Shown: positions 9,714 to 19,577 of the stretch, in pieces | Position numbering within the stretch: position 1 is the first letter of the stretch | How the letters are laid out: the number at the start of each line of letters is the position of its first letter | From: Parashewanella curva | GTDB lineage: Bacteria > Pseudomonadota > Gammaproteobacteria > Enterobacterales > Shewanellaceae | Length of the DNA stretch: 57,276 nucleotides | Assembly (NCBI RefSeq): GCF_003675895.1 | Contig: NZ_ML014757.1 | Location: 1 to 57,276, forward strand | Reading direction: 5' to 3' | Translations under genes and position numbers: made by a program | Notes under the pieces: generated by a model | Told to the model about the DNA's origin: nothing | Database searches by the model: none | The model's input: only the letters and a program-made list of their open reading frames with translations

Positions 9714-10805
9714 ATGAGCTCTTTTTGTCTCATGAGAATAGCTTTGTTAGATATTATTGCAGGAAAATCAGCGTTAAAAACCATTGAGCAACATGGCTTT
9801 AATCAAGATCTGTTTAGTGTTTTTTTAGGTGCCAGTGGTGGCCCTAAGTGGTTTAGTCTATTCGGCTTAGACAAATATGTATTCGGTGAGTTTTTTAAAA
9901 ACAGAACAGAAGAACTTTATTTAATTGGTTCTTCCGCCGGAGCTTTTCGCAGTGCCTGCTTTGCACAAAATGATCCTGTTGCTGCTATTTCTCGAATGGC
10001 TGAGTCTTATTCCGAAACGATTTATTCGGGTGAAGTAGATGCTTCTGAAGTGTCAGCTAAAGCTATAGAATTACTCGATTACGCGCTAGGCGATAACGGA
10101 GTTGAAGAAATCATTGGTAATCAAGTCTTCAAAACTCACTTTTTAGTAAATAAAGCCAATGGGTTCATGCAGTCTGATTCGAAAGGGTTACAGCTTGCGT
10201 CATTGTTCAAAAGTTACTTACTCAATCGTGTTGATAGAAAGCTACTAAAAAGCCAGTTTGATCGATATGTATTCCATCACCCACAAAGCCAACTTCAAAT
10301 CAATGACCCTTATGGTTTTAATACTCAACACGTTGAATTAACAAATGAAAACTTAAAACAGGCACTACTGGCTTCAGGTTCTATCCCGCTTGTCATGGAA
10401 GGAATTAACGATATTCCGGGTGCACCCAAAGGAAAATATTGGGATGGTGGCATTATCGATTACCACTTTGACTTTCAAATTAGTCATAATGACAAATTAG
10501 TGCTCTATCCTCACTTTAATCCTGAACCAAAAGCGGGTTGGTTTGATAAAAACTTGTCTCGAAAAGTAATGAATCAGCATTACGACAACGTAGTAATGTT
10601 AGTTCCATCTGCAGAATTTATTGCCTCATTACCGTATGGGAAGATTCCAGATCGAAAAGACTTTGAAACTATGGATGCTGAGACACGCATCAAATACTGG
10701 AAAACAGTTTTAGCTGAAACAGAAAAGCTGGCTGATTCATTCGACGACTTTTTATCATCTCAGGATTTAGGAAAAATTAGGCTCTTTTCTCAAAATTTCA
10801 AGTAA
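9714..10805 (+). CDS. Patatin-like phospholipase family protein
   Basis: A 363-residue predicted serine acyl hydrolase with the patatin Ser-Asp dyad. The oxyanion-hole segment is GASGGPKWF (about residues 38-46), the nucleophile elbow GSSAGA lies near 72, and the catalytic Asp is in WDGGIIDYHF near 243. There is no signal peptide or membrane segment, so it is likely cytosolic. The ATG at 9732 (MRIALLDIIAGK) is an equally good start; neither has a strong ribosome site. It stands alone between metG and a chemoreceptor. The natural lipid substrate cannot be read from sequence. Confidence 0.85.
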   Translation: MSSFCLMRIALLDIIAGKSALKTIEQHGFNQDLFSVFLGASGGPKWFSLFGLDKYVFGEFFKNRTEELYLIGSSAGAFRSACFAQNDPVAAISRMAESYSETIYSGEVDASEVSAKAIELLDYALGDNGVEEIIGNQVFKTHFLVNKANGFMQSDSKGLQLASLFKSYLLNRVDRKLLKSQFDRYVFHHPQSQLQINDPYGFNTQHVELTNENLKQALLASGSIPLVMEGINDIPGAPKGKYWDGGIIDYHFDFQISHNDKLVLYPHFNPEPKAGWFDKNLSRKVMNQHYDNVVMLVPSAEFIASLPYGKIPDRKDFETMDAETRIKYWKTVLAETEKLADSFDDFLSSQDLGKIRLFSQNFK

Positions 10806-10821
10806 TTGCATATACAGCGGA

Positions 10822-10914
10822 GAGGATAGTCAACAAGCTGAATGTCTGTGGCATGTATGCCGAGGCCAAGCGCCCATGGATAGGATTGAAACGTTTCAGC
10901 GTTTGCTTATCCTC
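10822..10914. repeat. Imperfect 21-bp inverted repeat in the patatin-chemoreceptor gap
   Basis: GAGGATAGTCAACAAGCTGA at the left and the reverse complement of the right end (GAGGATAAGCAAACGCTGAA) pair with a few mismatches around about 50 bp. It sits between two convergent genes, so it may be a REP-like element, a bidirectional terminator or a small MITE relic. No T-run is present. Confidence 0.4.
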
Positions 10915-10936
10915 GGTTTCTATCAATGGAAATTTG

Positions 10937-12931
10937 CTAAGACACTTTAAACTGACTGACTCGTTCAGAAAGTTGAAGGGAAGCCACCGAAAGTTGTTCG
11001 TTTAACTGCATAATTTCAGAAGCGACGCTTTTAGAGTTTTGATAAAGCTCATTAATTCTAATCGCATTAGCGTTAACTTCTTCCGTTACACAGCTTTGCT
11101 GCTCCGTGGCTGTCGCAATTTGGATATTCATTTCATCAATAGTACTGACGTATTGAACAATGTCTTTTAAATCCTCACCAGCTAACTTAACTTCCTCGAC
11201 ACTCTCGTCTGCTTTTTCCATGCCTCTTGCCATAGCTTGAACCGCTTCAGATGCTCCGCTTTGTAGTCTATCAGTCATGTTTTTAATATCTGCTGTTGAG
11301 GCTTTAGCTCGTTGAGCAAGACTGCGCACTTCATCCGCAACCACCGCAAAACCACGACCTGACTCACCCGCTCTTGCTGCTTCAATCGCTGCATTCAAGG
11401 CGAGTAAATTGGTTTGCTCAGCAATTCCAGAAATGACATCTAAGACACCGACAATTCTATGAATTTCATCATCTAAGGCATCAATAGTATTTGAAGCCAT
11501 TTGCATTTCATTAGCCAGCTCACGAATACATAAATCCGTTTTCTCAACTTCACCATTGCCTTGCTGCGCTTCTTTATTGGCTTCATTAGATGCCTTTGCA
11601 GCTTCGGCAGCATTTCCTGCAATTTGACTGACAGTTGCACTCATTTCAGACATAGCAGATGCAACTTGTTCAGCTTCTGATTGACCGATTTGAACATCAG
11701 AATTCATCTGTTCACAACTAAGTGAGAGTACCTCAATTGCATCAGTGATACTTACTGTACTAGCTCTAGCATTTACAATAACTTGTTCGATCTCGCCCAT
11801 CATTTTGTTGAAGGTATTAGCTAACGCGCCAAACTCATCTCTACCTTCAGCAGTTATACGAGTCGTTAAATCAAGCTTTTCTCCAGCGATTAAAACTTGC
11901 CCACTCACATTTTTAATCGTTCGTTTCAAATAACCAGCGATGCTTAATGTTAAGAATAAAACTGCGGTAAACATTGAAACCATGATCACAATGTTTGTGA
12001 ATAATAAATTAGATGCGTCATTCAATTTGTTCTGCGTTAACGCAACAATATTACTTGATAATTGTTTTTCCGTTTTTCTTAATAGCTCAATACGACTTGT
12101 AGCGACACTAAACCATTCTTCAGGATCCTGTTGCTCAATAATCGAAGTATCTTGGTTTAGTACATATCGTCGGAACTTTTCAACTTGCTTAATTGAATTT
12201 GAAGCTAACAAGCTTTTATATCCAGACAAATCATTTCCAGCAGATAGCGCCATAAAACGCTCTTGATAAGCGTTTTGCTCTGCAATCAAAGTGAGTAACT
12301 TAGCTAATTTTGCCGCTGGCAATTGAGATTTTCCAAAAATCGAACTTGAAATCGCACGCTCAATGCCAGCTCTTTCTTTCATCTGCAAATAAGCAGAGAA
12401 TGCAGAGACTTTATTTGAAATTGTGGCATCTTTGGCTTGCTTAGAAATAATGTCGATAACCGAAAGCAACTGATTATTTAACTGAGTATAAAATTTAACC
12501 TGCTCAGGCAAGGAGATAGATAGTGAATCAACAGACTGGCGAATACTTGATAGCTTAGAGAGGCTAGCATCAATGGAGTTAATTTTTGTCCGTAAGAAGC
12601 TTGGTATTTGACTTGATTGCAACATTTCCTGAAGCATTCGAACTTCTCTATCAACATTACCTCGTTGATTTGGAAGCTTCTGCCGAAATGCTGAGCCTTT
12701 GGAGCCAATATATCCAGCACTCATTCCACGTTCTTTTTGCAATTGATGGACTAAATCGCTATTTCGTTCAGCGATACTTACTAAAAGTAGGATTGAATTA
12801 AGGTTCTGTTTTGCATCGTACTCTTGTTTAATAACTGCGCCAGCGTATATCAAACTCCCAATCAATGCAGGGCAAACAAGAAGTAATAATTTTTTAGAAA
12901 TACCTAAATCAGCAACCCACTGCCAGCGCAT
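10937..12931 (-). CDS. Methyl-accepting chemotaxis protein with NIT sensor domain
   Basis: A 664-residue inner-membrane chemoreceptor. The first membrane segment is at about residues 14-33 and the second at about 305-330. The periplasmic part begins with [20 protein letters not shown], characteristic of the NIT (nitrate/nitrite-sensing) domain. HAMP follows (about 332-385), then the cytoplasmic coiled coil with the tip [20 protein letters not shown] and [18 protein letters not shown], where CheA/CheW bind. No CheB/CheR-tethering pentapeptide is at the C-terminus (ERVSQFKVS). Nitrate or nitrite is the family's presumed ligand; that this protein senses it is inference. Confidence 0.93.
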   Translation of the reverse strand: MRWQWVADLGISKKLLLLVCPALIGSLIYAGAVIKQEYDAKQNLNSILLLVSIAERNSDLVHQLQKERGMSAGYIGSKGSAFRQKLPNQRGNVDREVRMLQEMLQSSQIPSFLRTKINSIDASLSKLSSIRQSVDSLSISLPEQVKFYTQLNNQLLSVIDIISKQAKDATISNKVSAFSAYLQMKERAGIERAISSSIFGKSQLPAAKLAKLLTLIAEQNAYQERFMALSAGNDLSGYKSLLASNSIKQVEKFRRYVLNQDTSIIEQQDPEEWFSVATSRIELLRKTEKQLSSNIVALTQNKLNDASNLLFTNIVIMVSMFTAVLFLTLSIAGYLKRTIKNVSGQVLIAGEKLDLTTRITAEGRDEFGALANTFNKMMGEIEQVIVNARASTVSITDAIEVLSLSCEQMNSDVQIGQSEAEQVASAMSEMSATVSQIAGNAAEAAKASNEANKEAQQGNGEVEKTDLCIRELANEMQMASNTIDALDDEIHRIVGVLDVISGIAEQTNLLALNAAIEAARAGESGRGFAVVADEVRSLAQRAKASTADIKNMTDRLQSGASEAVQAMARGMEKADESVEEVKLAGEDLKDIVQYVSTIDEMNIQIATATEQQSCVTEEVNANAIRINELYQNSKSVASEIMQLNEQLSVASLQLSERVSQFKVS

Positions 12932-13152
12932 AACAACCCCATATCCATCTACTTATTATTTTGGGGCGTAAAGTAATTGTTCTAGGGTAAATTGTAAACA
13001 GAGATTGCACTGATAATTTACCATGTAACTAATTAATGATTGTGGTTTTGACTAGGATCAAACAGCAAAGACTTTGCTAAATTTTTTACTAAAGTTTTGT
13101 AAGGCAACATAAGGCAAAGCCAATGCTTCGCCTTATGCAATCTTTAAATGAG
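12932..13152. other. Gap between chemoreceptor and M48 genes
   Basis: Both neighbours are on the minus strand, so this gap holds the promoter of the chemoreceptor and the 3' end of the M48 gene. Apart from the hairpin at 13109-13138 I see no gene or RNA. Confidence 0.5.
13109..13138 (-). terminator. Hairpin after the M48 protease gene
   Basis: On the minus strand GCATAAGGCGAAG pairs with CTTTGCCTTATGT across a short loop, about 15 bp after the M48 stop. The sequence that follows is only partly T-rich, so it may terminate weakly. Confidence 0.5.
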
Positions 13153-13956
13153 TTAAATTCTGCAACTTGGTTCTGCAGACGCTTTACTTCTTAATAGCAA
13201 AGCCTTGTCCATATGCTTTTGTAAATCTTTGATACGAGACTCTGGCGCTGGATGAGTTGATAGAATTTCCAAACTACGTTTACCACCACTTGCTTTTTGC
13301 ATATTTTTCCAAAGCTCTACAGATTGCTGAGGATTAAAACCAGCTTTCGCCATCAAATTCAAACCTATCTCATCAGCTTCAGTTTCTTGTATTCGACTGA
13401 ATGGTAAAGTGACCGCAACTTGTGAGCCCACACCTAAAGCCGACATAATGGCATTACTTTGCTTAACATCATTGGCTTTAAGTGCGACATCAGCAACTTG
13501 AAGCCCAATACCGACTAATGCATTATTTGAAACTCTCTCATTACCATGCTCTGCAATTACATGCCCTACTTCATGCCCAATAACAGCTGCTAGTTGGTCT
13601 TGATTTTTAGCTACCTTTAACAAACCTGTGTAAACACCAATTTTTCCACCAGGGAGCGCAAAGGCGTTAACTTGTTTGCTGTCAAACACAACCACTTCCC
13701 ATTTCCCATTAAACACACTTTTGGATACATAGGGGGTAATTGCGTTAGCTACACACTGGACATAACGATTATATTTTGGATTATGAGAAACTTTTTGCTT
13801 ACCTTTGATTTGATCAAATGCCATAACACCTTGCTGATCTATTTGGCTAGATGAATACAGCTTTAGTTGCTTACGACCAGTAGGAGATGTAGAACAGCCT
13901 GATAAAACAAGGCTAATAAAAGCTATTACTAATAGAAAAAAGCGCTGAGTAGTCAT
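13153..13956 (-). CDS. M48 family metallopeptidase, lipoprotein
   Basis: A 267-residue predicted zinc protease of the LoiP/YcaL type. The N-terminus is a lipoprotein signal with the lipobox LSGC (cysteine at residue 21), so the mature protein should be membrane-anchored and face the periplasm. The zinc site HEVGH is at 128-132 and the third ligand is in EADE near 193. The residues after Cys21 are Ser-Thr, without Asp at +2, favouring the outer membrane. A role in envelope protein quality control is inferred from relatives. AAGGG before ATG supports the start. Confidence 0.9.
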   Translation of the reverse strand: MTTQRFFLLVIAFISLVLSGCSTSPTGRKQLKLYSSSQIDQQGVMAFDQIKGKQKVSHNPKYNRYVQCVANAITPYVSKSVFNGKWEVVVFDSKQVNAFALPGGKIGVYTGLLKVAKNQDQLAAVIGHEVGHVIAEHGNERVSNNALVGIGLQVADVALKANDVKQSNAIMSALGVGSQVAVTLPFSRIQETEADEIGLNLMAKAGFNPQQSVELWKNMQKASGGKRSLEILSTHPAPESRIKDLQKHMDKALLLRSKASAEPSCRI

Positions 13957-14042
13957 GTGTTACCCTTAATAAAATCCGTTTATAGGTTGGCGACTCTAGA
14001 GGACGTACCCCAATTAGATTAAGCCGCCTTAAGAAAGTAAAA

Positions 14043-15110
14043 TCAAGCGTTTCCTTTCACTTTCATGTTTAATTCTTTAGCAAAATTCAACATACGATCC
14101 AGTGGTATTAATGCTCTGTCACGAATAGTCTCATCTACAAAGATTTCATGTTCAGTAGTATCAGTAGCTGTTAGTGCATTCTCAATGGCTTGAAGACCAT
14201 TCATCGCCATCCAAGGGCAATGAGCACAGCTCTTACAAGTTGCACCATTGCCACCAGTTGGCGCTTCAATAAGCGTTTTTCCCGGAGCCGCTTGTTGCAT
14301 CTTATAGAAGATACCTTTATCTGTCGCCACGATAAAGGTATCGTTATCCATGGTTTGTGCTGCTTTAATTAACTGGCTAGTTGAGCCAACAGCATCCGCC
14401 ATTTCTACGACACTTGCTGGAGATTCAGGGTGAACCAACACCGCTGCATTTGGATATTCTGCTTTTAATTGACGTAGAGCTTTCGCTTTAAACTCATCAT
14501 GAACGATACATTCACCTTGCCACATCAACATATCGGCGCCAGTTTCTTTGGCAATGTAACTGCCTAAATGACGGTCTGGACCCCAAATAATTTTCTTACC
14601 TTCACTATCAAGATGCTCAACAATTTCTAACGCAATGCTTGAAGTTACAATCCAGTCGGCACGTGCTTTTACCGCTGTTGATGTATTGGCGTAAACCACT
14701 ACAGTATGATCAGGATGTGCATCACAGAATTCACTGAAGGTTTCAATTGGGCAGCCTAAATCCAATGAACAAGTCGCATCTAGAGTTGGCATTAATACTG
14801 TTTTATCTGGGCTAAGGATTTTTGAGGTTTCCCCCATAAACTTAACACCAGCAACAATCAGTGTTTTTGCAGGATGGGCACGACCAAATCGTGCCATTTC
14901 TAATGAATCGGAAACACAACCACCCGTTTCTTCTGCTAATGCCTGAATTTCAGGATCAGTGTAGTAATGGGCAACAAGAACCGCATCTCGTTCTTTTAAT
15001 AATTGTTTAATACGAGCTGTGTATTCTTGCTTTTCGCTGTCTGATAGTGGAACGGGTTTAGCAGGAAATGGATAGTCTATGGTTTCAATTTGTGGTGCCG
15101 CTTGGCTCAT
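14043..15110 (-). CDS. nadA: Quinolinate synthase A
   Basis: A 355-residue [4Fe-4S] enzyme that condenses iminoaspartate with dihydroxyacetone phosphate in de novo NAD synthesis. The three cluster-ligand regions are visible: [21 protein letters not shown] and the C-terminal [13 protein letters not shown]. Length fits the family. I choose ATG 15110, preceded by GGAAG, over an upstream TTG at 15134. nadB is not in this window, so the partner L-aspartate oxidase is encoded elsewhere. The gene appears monocistronic. Confidence 0.96.
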   Translation of the reverse strand: MSQAAPQIETIDYPFPAKPVPLSDSEKQEYTARIKQLLKERDAVLVAHYYTDPEIQALAEETGGCVSDSLEMARFGRAHPAKTLIVAGVKFMGETSKILSPDKTVLMPTLDATCSLDLGCPIETFSEFCDAHPDHTVVVYANTSTAVKARADWIVTSSIALEIVEHLDSEGKKIIWGPDRHLGSYIAKETGADMLMWQGECIVHDEFKAKALRQLKAEYPNAAVLVHPESPASVVEMADAVGSTSQLIKAAQTMDNDTFIVATDKGIFYKMQQAAPGKTLIEAPTGGNGATCKSCAHCPWMAMNGLQAIENALTATDTTEHEIFVDETIRDRALIPLDRMLNFAKELNMKVKGNA

Positions 15111-15183
15111 AACGCTTCCGATGGAGTACAACAAGTAATCCGATCATTATATACTGGCAGGGCTTGATGTTGCAATTTGTAGG

Positions 15184-15570
15184 CTACTTCCTGTTCTTCA
15201 TGGTTGCTCTTGTGGAGTAACAAGCCTCACTAGTTCGAGAGAAATAACGCGGAGCTGACTCTATTTTTTCTTGCTTTTGTTTCGCTTCAATTTCTTCAGG
15301 AGTCATACATCCAGCAACAGCAGCAAATTCTTGATTAACCTTACTTTTTGAAGTTGACACATTTCTCGATTTATCTTTTTTTGCAAAAAAGTCTTCTAAA
15401 TCATTCCCAGTAGCTGAAGATTTGTTTACTCTAGAAGATTGCATTGTTTTAGCTGGTTTATTTGCATCAACATTAAAGCCTTGTACTAAAGAAGATTGAT
15501 GGTGCATTTCTTTAGGTTCAGGGCTAAACTCTAGAACTTGATCAATAGGTTTGTCAATTTTGAAAGCCAT
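15184..15570 (-). CDS. Orphan hydrophilic protein
   Basis: I do not recognise this 128-residue protein. It is polar, rich in Lys, Ser and Glu, with no signal peptide or membrane segment, and much of it looks disordered (for example NKSSATGNDLEDFFAKKDKS). It has two cysteines, one in AAVAGCMTPEEIEAKQKQEK. GGAG is well placed before ATG 15570, which supports real translation. It lies between nadA and the E2 gene on the same strand, downstream of the strong terminator at 15643-15669, so it probably has its own promoter. Confidence 0.6.
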   Translation of the reverse strand: MAFKIDKPIDQVLEFSPEPKEMHHQSSLVQGFNVDANKPAKTMQSSRVNKSSATGNDLEDFFAKKDKSRNVSTSKSKVNQEFAAVAGCMTPEEIEAKQKQEKIESAPRYFSRTSEACYSTRATMKNRK

Positions 15571-15642
15571 GATATAACTCCAATGATTTTTTCTTTGTTA
15601 TAGTCAGATGATTGTTTTGTGTTAAGTTAAATTTATTTCATT

Positions 15643-15669
15643 AAAAATGGCGCTTAACGCGCCATTTTT
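15643..15669. terminator. Intrinsic terminator after the E2 gene
   Basis: AAAAATGGCGC and GCGCCATTTTT form an 11-bp perfect stem with a TTAAC loop. The flanking A and T runs make it efficient in both directions. It lies 20 bp after the E2 stop and closes the E1alpha-E1beta-E2 operon. Confidence 0.85.
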
Positions 15670-15688
15670 ATTCTTACTAAACAACTGT

Positions 15689-17239
15689 CTATTTCATGGC
15701 CATCAACATATCTTGTGGTTGCTCAAGATACTGTTTCCAAAGGTTACAGAAACGAGCAATAGTGCCGCCATCAATAATACGGTGATCACCTGACCAACTA
15801 ACTTGCATGATACTGCGAGCTTCAACTTCACCTTTGTCATTGAAACGAGGCAGTTTTTGTACTTTACCTAAAGCAACAATTGCTACTTCTGGCTTATTGA
15901 TGATAGGTGTTGCCACCGTACCACCAAGTGCACCAATATTCGAAATAGTAATCGTACCTTGCTTAAGATCCGCAGGAGCCACTCGACCACTACGAGAGTC
16001 ATTGGTTAAGCGTGTGATGTCTGCTGCAACTTCTAAGATGCTCTTAGCTTGAACGTCTTTAACATTAGGGACAAGCAGACCCACTTTGGAATCTACCGCC
16101 ATACCAATGTTGTGGCTAGCAAGATACGTCAACTCAGTACATTCTTCATTCACACGACTGTTAACGATTGGGTATTCGTTAATAGCAAGCGACAAGGCTT
16201 TCATGAAAAACGGCATCATAGTCAGCTTTAATTCGTCTGATGAATACCTGTCTTTCATCTCTTTACGAAATGCCATCAAATCAGTCATATCGATTTCATC
16301 GCAATAGGTAAAGTGAGGAATGGTCGAAACTGATTCTTGCATCATCTTCGCCATTACCGCTTTAACGCCTTTGATTGGCTCAACTCTACCTGCTGCTGTA
16401 GCAACTGGAACCATAGCGTGAGAAGTGTCAACTTCTGCAACTTTCGGTGCAACTGGAGTTACCGAACCATCAGCTAAGTGCGCTTCAATGTCTGTCTTAT
16501 AAACACGACCGTTTTTGCCTGTACCTTTTACGGTACTGATATCAAGATCATGCATACGAGCCATACGACGAACAGCAGGACTTGCTAACGCTTTACCTTG
16601 GCGAACAGGCTCAGAAGGCATGCTTGCAGCTTTTGCTTCTCTAGCAACTTCAGTGGTCGCAACTGGTGCTGCCACATTGCCTTCACCTTCAACTTCAATC
16701 GCAAACAGAGGTTGATGAACGATTGCAATCTCGCCTTTCGCATAATATAGCTTGGCAATTTTACCAGGTTTCATTGCTGGAATTTGTACAAGCGCTTTAT
16801 CTGTCATTACATCAGCGATAGGTTGATCTTCAACCACTTCATCGCCTTCTTCGACTAGCCATTCAACCAATTCGCACTCAACGATTCCCTCACCAATATC
16901 TGGTAGAAGGAAGTCCTCGATTTGAGTGCCTGACGCTACAACTGGCGCGGTTTCAACTGATTGCTCAACAGGAGCAGAAGCAGGAGTTGATTCACCCTCA
17001 TCTTCTACTTCAACTGCATATAACGGTTGGTGTACAATCGCGATATCGCCTTTCGCATAGTAAAGCTTTACAATTTTCCCTGGGTTTGGAGCAGGAATTT
17101 GAACCAAGGCTTTATCTGTCATTACGTCAGCAATCGGCTGATCTTCAACAACAATATCACCTTCTTCAACTAGCCATTCGACCAGTTCACACTCAACAAC
17201 GCCTTCTCCAATATCCGGCAAAATAAAATCTTTGATCAT
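15689..17239 (-). CDS. bkdB: 2-oxo acid dehydrogenase E2 (dihydrolipoyl acyltransferase), two lipoyl domains
   Basis: A 516-residue E2 core subunit that accepts the acyl group from E1 on lipoyl-lysine and passes it to CoA. Two near-identical lipoyl domains (about 3-82 and 109-188) carry the lysines K43 and K148 in DVMTDKALVQIPA. A subunit-binding domain follows (about 217-254), then the catalytic domain with H486-x3-D490-G491 (DHRIIDGG). The two-subunit E1 encoded next to it fits a branched-chain 2-oxo acid dehydrogenase, though some such complexes use pyruvate. No E3 (lpd) gene is in the operon, so it must be shared. It starts 10 bp after the E1beta gene. Confidence 0.93.
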   Translation of the reverse strand: MIKDFILPDIGEGVVECELVEWLVEEGDIVVEDQPIADVMTDKALVQIPAPNPGKIVKLYYAKGDIAIVHQPLYAVEVEDEGESTPASAPVEQSVETAPVVASGTQIEDFLLPDIGEGIVECELVEWLVEEGDEVVEDQPIADVMTDKALVQIPAMKPGKIAKLYYAKGEIAIVHQPLFAIEVEGEGNVAAPVATTEVAREAKAASMPSEPVRQGKALASPAVRRMARMHDLDISTVKGTGKNGRVYKTDIEAHLADGSVTPVAPKVAEVDTSHAMVPVATAAGRVEPIKGVKAVMAKMMQESVSTIPHFTYCDEIDMTDLMAFRKEMKDRYSSDELKLTMMPFFMKALSLAINEYPIVNSRVNEECTELTYLASHNIGMAVDSKVGLLVPNVKDVQAKSILEVAADITRLTNDSRSGRVAPADLKQGTITISNIGALGGTVATPIINKPEVAIVALGKVQKLPRFNDKGEVEARSIMQVSWSGDHRIIDGGTIARFCNLWKQYLEQPQDMLMAMK

Positions 17240-17249
17240 GTCGGACTCC

Positions 17250-18227
17250 CTAGAAGTTCATTGTTGATTTAATCGCTTCATACGTCTTCAACGCATCAGG
17301 CATGTATTCTTTTTCGTGAATGAGCGGATATGGTGTATCCAAACCACAAACACGAGCAATTGGAGACTCCAGATACAAGAAACATTCTTGCTGAATCGTC
17401 GCTGCGATTTCACCCGCAAAACCACCTGTTAACGGTGCTTCGTGGTTAATTAATAGACGACCTGTTTTCTTAACAGACTCTGCAACCGTTTCTACATCCC
17501 AAGGTGATAGTGAACGTAAGTCAATCACTTCACATGAAATACCGTCTTTGGCTGCCATTTCAGCGGCTTTTTCGACGATTTCCATCTGTGCGCCCCAAGC
17601 AAGAACTGTAATGTCAGTGCCTTGCTGAACCACATCAGCCTTACCTAATTCGTGCTCGTAATCGCCTTCTGGTACTTCGCCCACAGATGCACGGTATAAA
17701 CGCTTAGGCTCAAAGAAAACTACAGGGTTTTTGTCTCGAATTGACGCTAACAATAGACCCTTCGCTTGCTCTGGGTTTCTTGGTACAACGACTTTCAAGC
17801 CAGGCGTTTGAGTGAAGTAAGCTTCTGGCGATTGTGAGTGATAATGACCACCAGCAATACCACCACCATAAGGAGTACGGTAAGTAAGACCACCAACGTT
17901 AAATTCGCTACCACTGCGGTATCTGAATTTTGCTGACTCATTTACGATTTGGTCAAACGCTGGGAAGATATAATCTGCAAATTGGATTTCAGCAACAGGT
18001 GTATGACCATTTGCAGCCAAACCGTTAGCAAAACCGGCAATACCTTGCTCAGTTAATGGCGTGTTGAAGCAGCGATCTGGACCAAATTTTTCTTTTAGGC
18101 CTGAAGTCGCACGGAATACACCACCAAAGTGCCCTACGTCTTCACCAAACACCAACATTTTGTCGTTCTTTTCCATCTCGATAGCAAGAGCATCATTGAT
18201 GGCTTGTAGCATGTTCATCTGTGCCAT
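17250..18227 (-). CDS. bkdA2: 2-oxo acid dehydrogenase E1 subunit beta
   Basis: A 325-residue transketolase-like beta subunit of the thiamine diphosphate-dependent E1. The segments [36 protein letters not shown] and the C-terminal domain beginning [15 protein letters not shown] are typical; the glutamate in LTEQGI is the expected cofactor-activating residue. Length matches the family. It starts 3 bp after the E1alpha stop and ends 10 bp before the E2 start, so the three subunits should be made together. Confidence 0.95.
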   Translation of the reverse strand: MAQMNMLQAINDALAIEMEKNDKMLVFGEDVGHFGGVFRATSGLKEKFGPDRCFNTPLTEQGIAGFANGLAANGHTPVAEIQFADYIFPAFDQIVNESAKFRYRSGSEFNVGGLTYRTPYGGGIAGGHYHSQSPEAYFTQTPGLKVVVPRNPEQAKGLLLASIRDKNPVVFFEPKRLYRASVGEVPEGDYEHELGKADVVQQGTDITVLAWGAQMEIVEKAAEMAAKDGISCEVIDLRSLSPWDVETVAESVKKTGRLLINHEAPLTGGFAGEIAATIQQECFLYLESPIARVCGLDTPYPLIHEKEYMPDALKTYEAIKSTMNF

Positions 18228-18230
18228 GAC

Positions 18231-19409
18231 TTAGAATCTCCCTGCTGTCTTAGGATAAGCTTGTGGATATTTGTTAACGTGTTCTTTCAACTCTTTTAGC
18301 TGCTTTTGAAGTAGCGGTGTAGGCTCGTCATATACATCATTGATCAATTCATCAATGTGCGGTGCTTCCACTTTTTCCGATACTTTTACTTGAGCTAACA
18401 CTTCTTCACGATACTTAGCATAAAGTGCTTCGTCTTCTTCTTCGGATAACCAGCCTTGAGCTAGCATCCAGCTTTTGAAACGAGCAACGGGATCTTGTGC
18501 GCGCCACACATCTTCTTCTTCTTTTGAGCGATAACCCGATGGATCATCTGAAGACGAATGAGCACCAACACGGTAAGACATGGCTTCAATCAATACTGGC
18601 TTGTTGTTTTCAACCGCAAAGTCACGCGCAGCTTGAGTAGCAGCTAATACGGCTAGCATATCGTTACCGTCAACGCGGATGGTATGCATTCCATAACCAA
18701 CACCACGGCTGGCAATACCATTACCTTTAAACTGTTCTTCGGCTGGAGTAGAAATGGCATAACCATTGTTACGGCAGAAGAATAGCGCCGGTGCGTTTAA
18801 TGTTGCAGCCATGTTCAGACCAGCATGAAAATCACCTTCTGACGCAGCGCCTTCACCAAAGTAACAAATGGAAACAGCCTTATCATTATTCATTTTTAAG
18901 CTGTAAGCGACCCCTGTTGCTTGTGGGATTTGGGTACCAAGCGGAGAAGATACCGTGTGGTAATTTAATGCTTGGCTACCATAGTGGATAGGCATTTGAC
19001 GACCTTTTCCTAGGTCTTTGGCGTTACTGAACATTTGATCCATGAACTGCTCAATGGTGAAACCGCGATAACGCAACGCAGCTTGTTCACGGTATTGAGC
19101 CAAGATAACGTCTTTATCTTGTAGTGCTGCAGCACTTCCGATTACTGCCGCTTCTTCACCTGTACAGGTCATGTAGAAGCTAATACGACCTTGACGCTGT
19201 GCACCTAACATACGTTCATCCAATACACGGATGAATACGCAGGTGTCGTACATGCGTTTTGCTGTTTCTTCATCGATGCTTGGCAAAACGGCATCTTTAT
19301 ATACGCTGCCATCAGCTTGTAAGATTCTCAATGTTGGGATGTTTAGTGAATCCCTATCGAGAAAGCTGACGCTGTGAACTATTTCATTAGTTTGAGTTGC
19401 GTTGCTCAT
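18231..19409 (-). CDS. bkdA1: 2-oxo acid dehydrogenase E1 subunit alpha
   Basis: A 392-residue alpha subunit carrying the thiamine diphosphate-Mg motif GEGAASEGDFHAGLNMA...NN and the YRVGAHSSSDDPSGYRSKEE phosphorylation-loop region. The overall form is closer to branched-chain than to classical pyruvate E1alpha. I choose ATG 19409 (MSNATQTNE), with AAGGAGA upstream, rather than a TTG at 19457. That TTG lies inside a perfect 31-bp palindrome that is better read as an operator. First gene of the E1alpha-E1beta-E2 operon, used for degradation of leucine, isoleucine and valine keto acids. Confidence 0.93.
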   Translation of the reverse strand: MSNATQTNEIVHSVSFLDRDSLNIPTLRILQADGSVYKDAVLPSIDEETAKRMYDTCVFIRVLDERMLGAQRQGRISFYMTCTGEEAAVIGSAAALQDKDVILAQYREQAALRYRGFTIEQFMDQMFSNAKDLGKGRQMPIHYGSQALNYHTVSSPLGTQIPQATGVAYSLKMNNDKAVSICYFGEGAASEGDFHAGLNMAATLNAPALFFCRNNGYAISTPAEEQFKGNGIASRGVGYGMHTIRVDGNDMLAVLAATQAARDFAVENNKPVLIEAMSYRVGAHSSSDDPSGYRSKEEEDVWRAQDPVARFKSWMLAQGWLSEEEDEALYAKYREEVLAQVKVSEKVEAPHIDELINDVYDEPTPLLQKQLKELKEHVNKYPQAYPKTAGRF

Positions 19410-19426
19410 AATGTGCTCTGTTCTCC

Positions 19427-19457
19427 TTGAAATTGAATGAACTTCATTCAATTTCAA
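19427..19457. promoter_or_regulatory. Perfect 31-bp palindrome ahead of the bkd operon
   Basis: TTGAAATTGAATGAA and TTCATTCAATTTCAA are exact reverse complements around a single C. The site ends 17 bp upstream of the E1alpha ATG and overlaps its ribosome-binding region. The length and symmetry fit an operator for a dimeric repressor, for example of the TetR family. Shewanella-type bacteria are known to regulate branched-chain amino acid catabolism with dedicated regulators, but I cannot assign this site to one. Confidence 0.7.
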
Positions 19458-19469
19458 CTATTCTTATCG

Positions 19470-19502
19470 GCGGTATGCACCTTACGTTAAGGTATATACC
19501 GC
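19470..19502. promoter_or_regulatory. Second palindrome in the bkd promoter region
   Basis: GCGGTATGCACCTTA and TAAGGTATATACCGC pair with two mismatches around CGT. The core ACCTTACGTTAAGGT is a perfect-armed palindrome resembling MerR-family (LiuR-like) operators, which sit between -35 and -10 elements. It lies 13 bp upstream of the 31-bp palindrome, so two regulators may act here. The LiuR reading is an inference from the TTACGTTAA-like core. Confidence 0.5.
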
Positions 19503-19577
19503 TCGCAAGATTTGAGCTGAGTCACACTACAATTTACGTTTAACTCGCTTGTATATTTAAGTTTACAAACTCAATGA

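Noticed and set aside
15807-17226. Several plus-strand open frames opposite the E2 gene
   Set aside because: These are shadows of a long, well-conserved gene. The translated sequences show no domain.
16676-17233. Tandem DNA repeat of about 240 bp in the E2 gene
   Set aside because: Fully explained by the two lipoyl domains of the protein; normal for this family.
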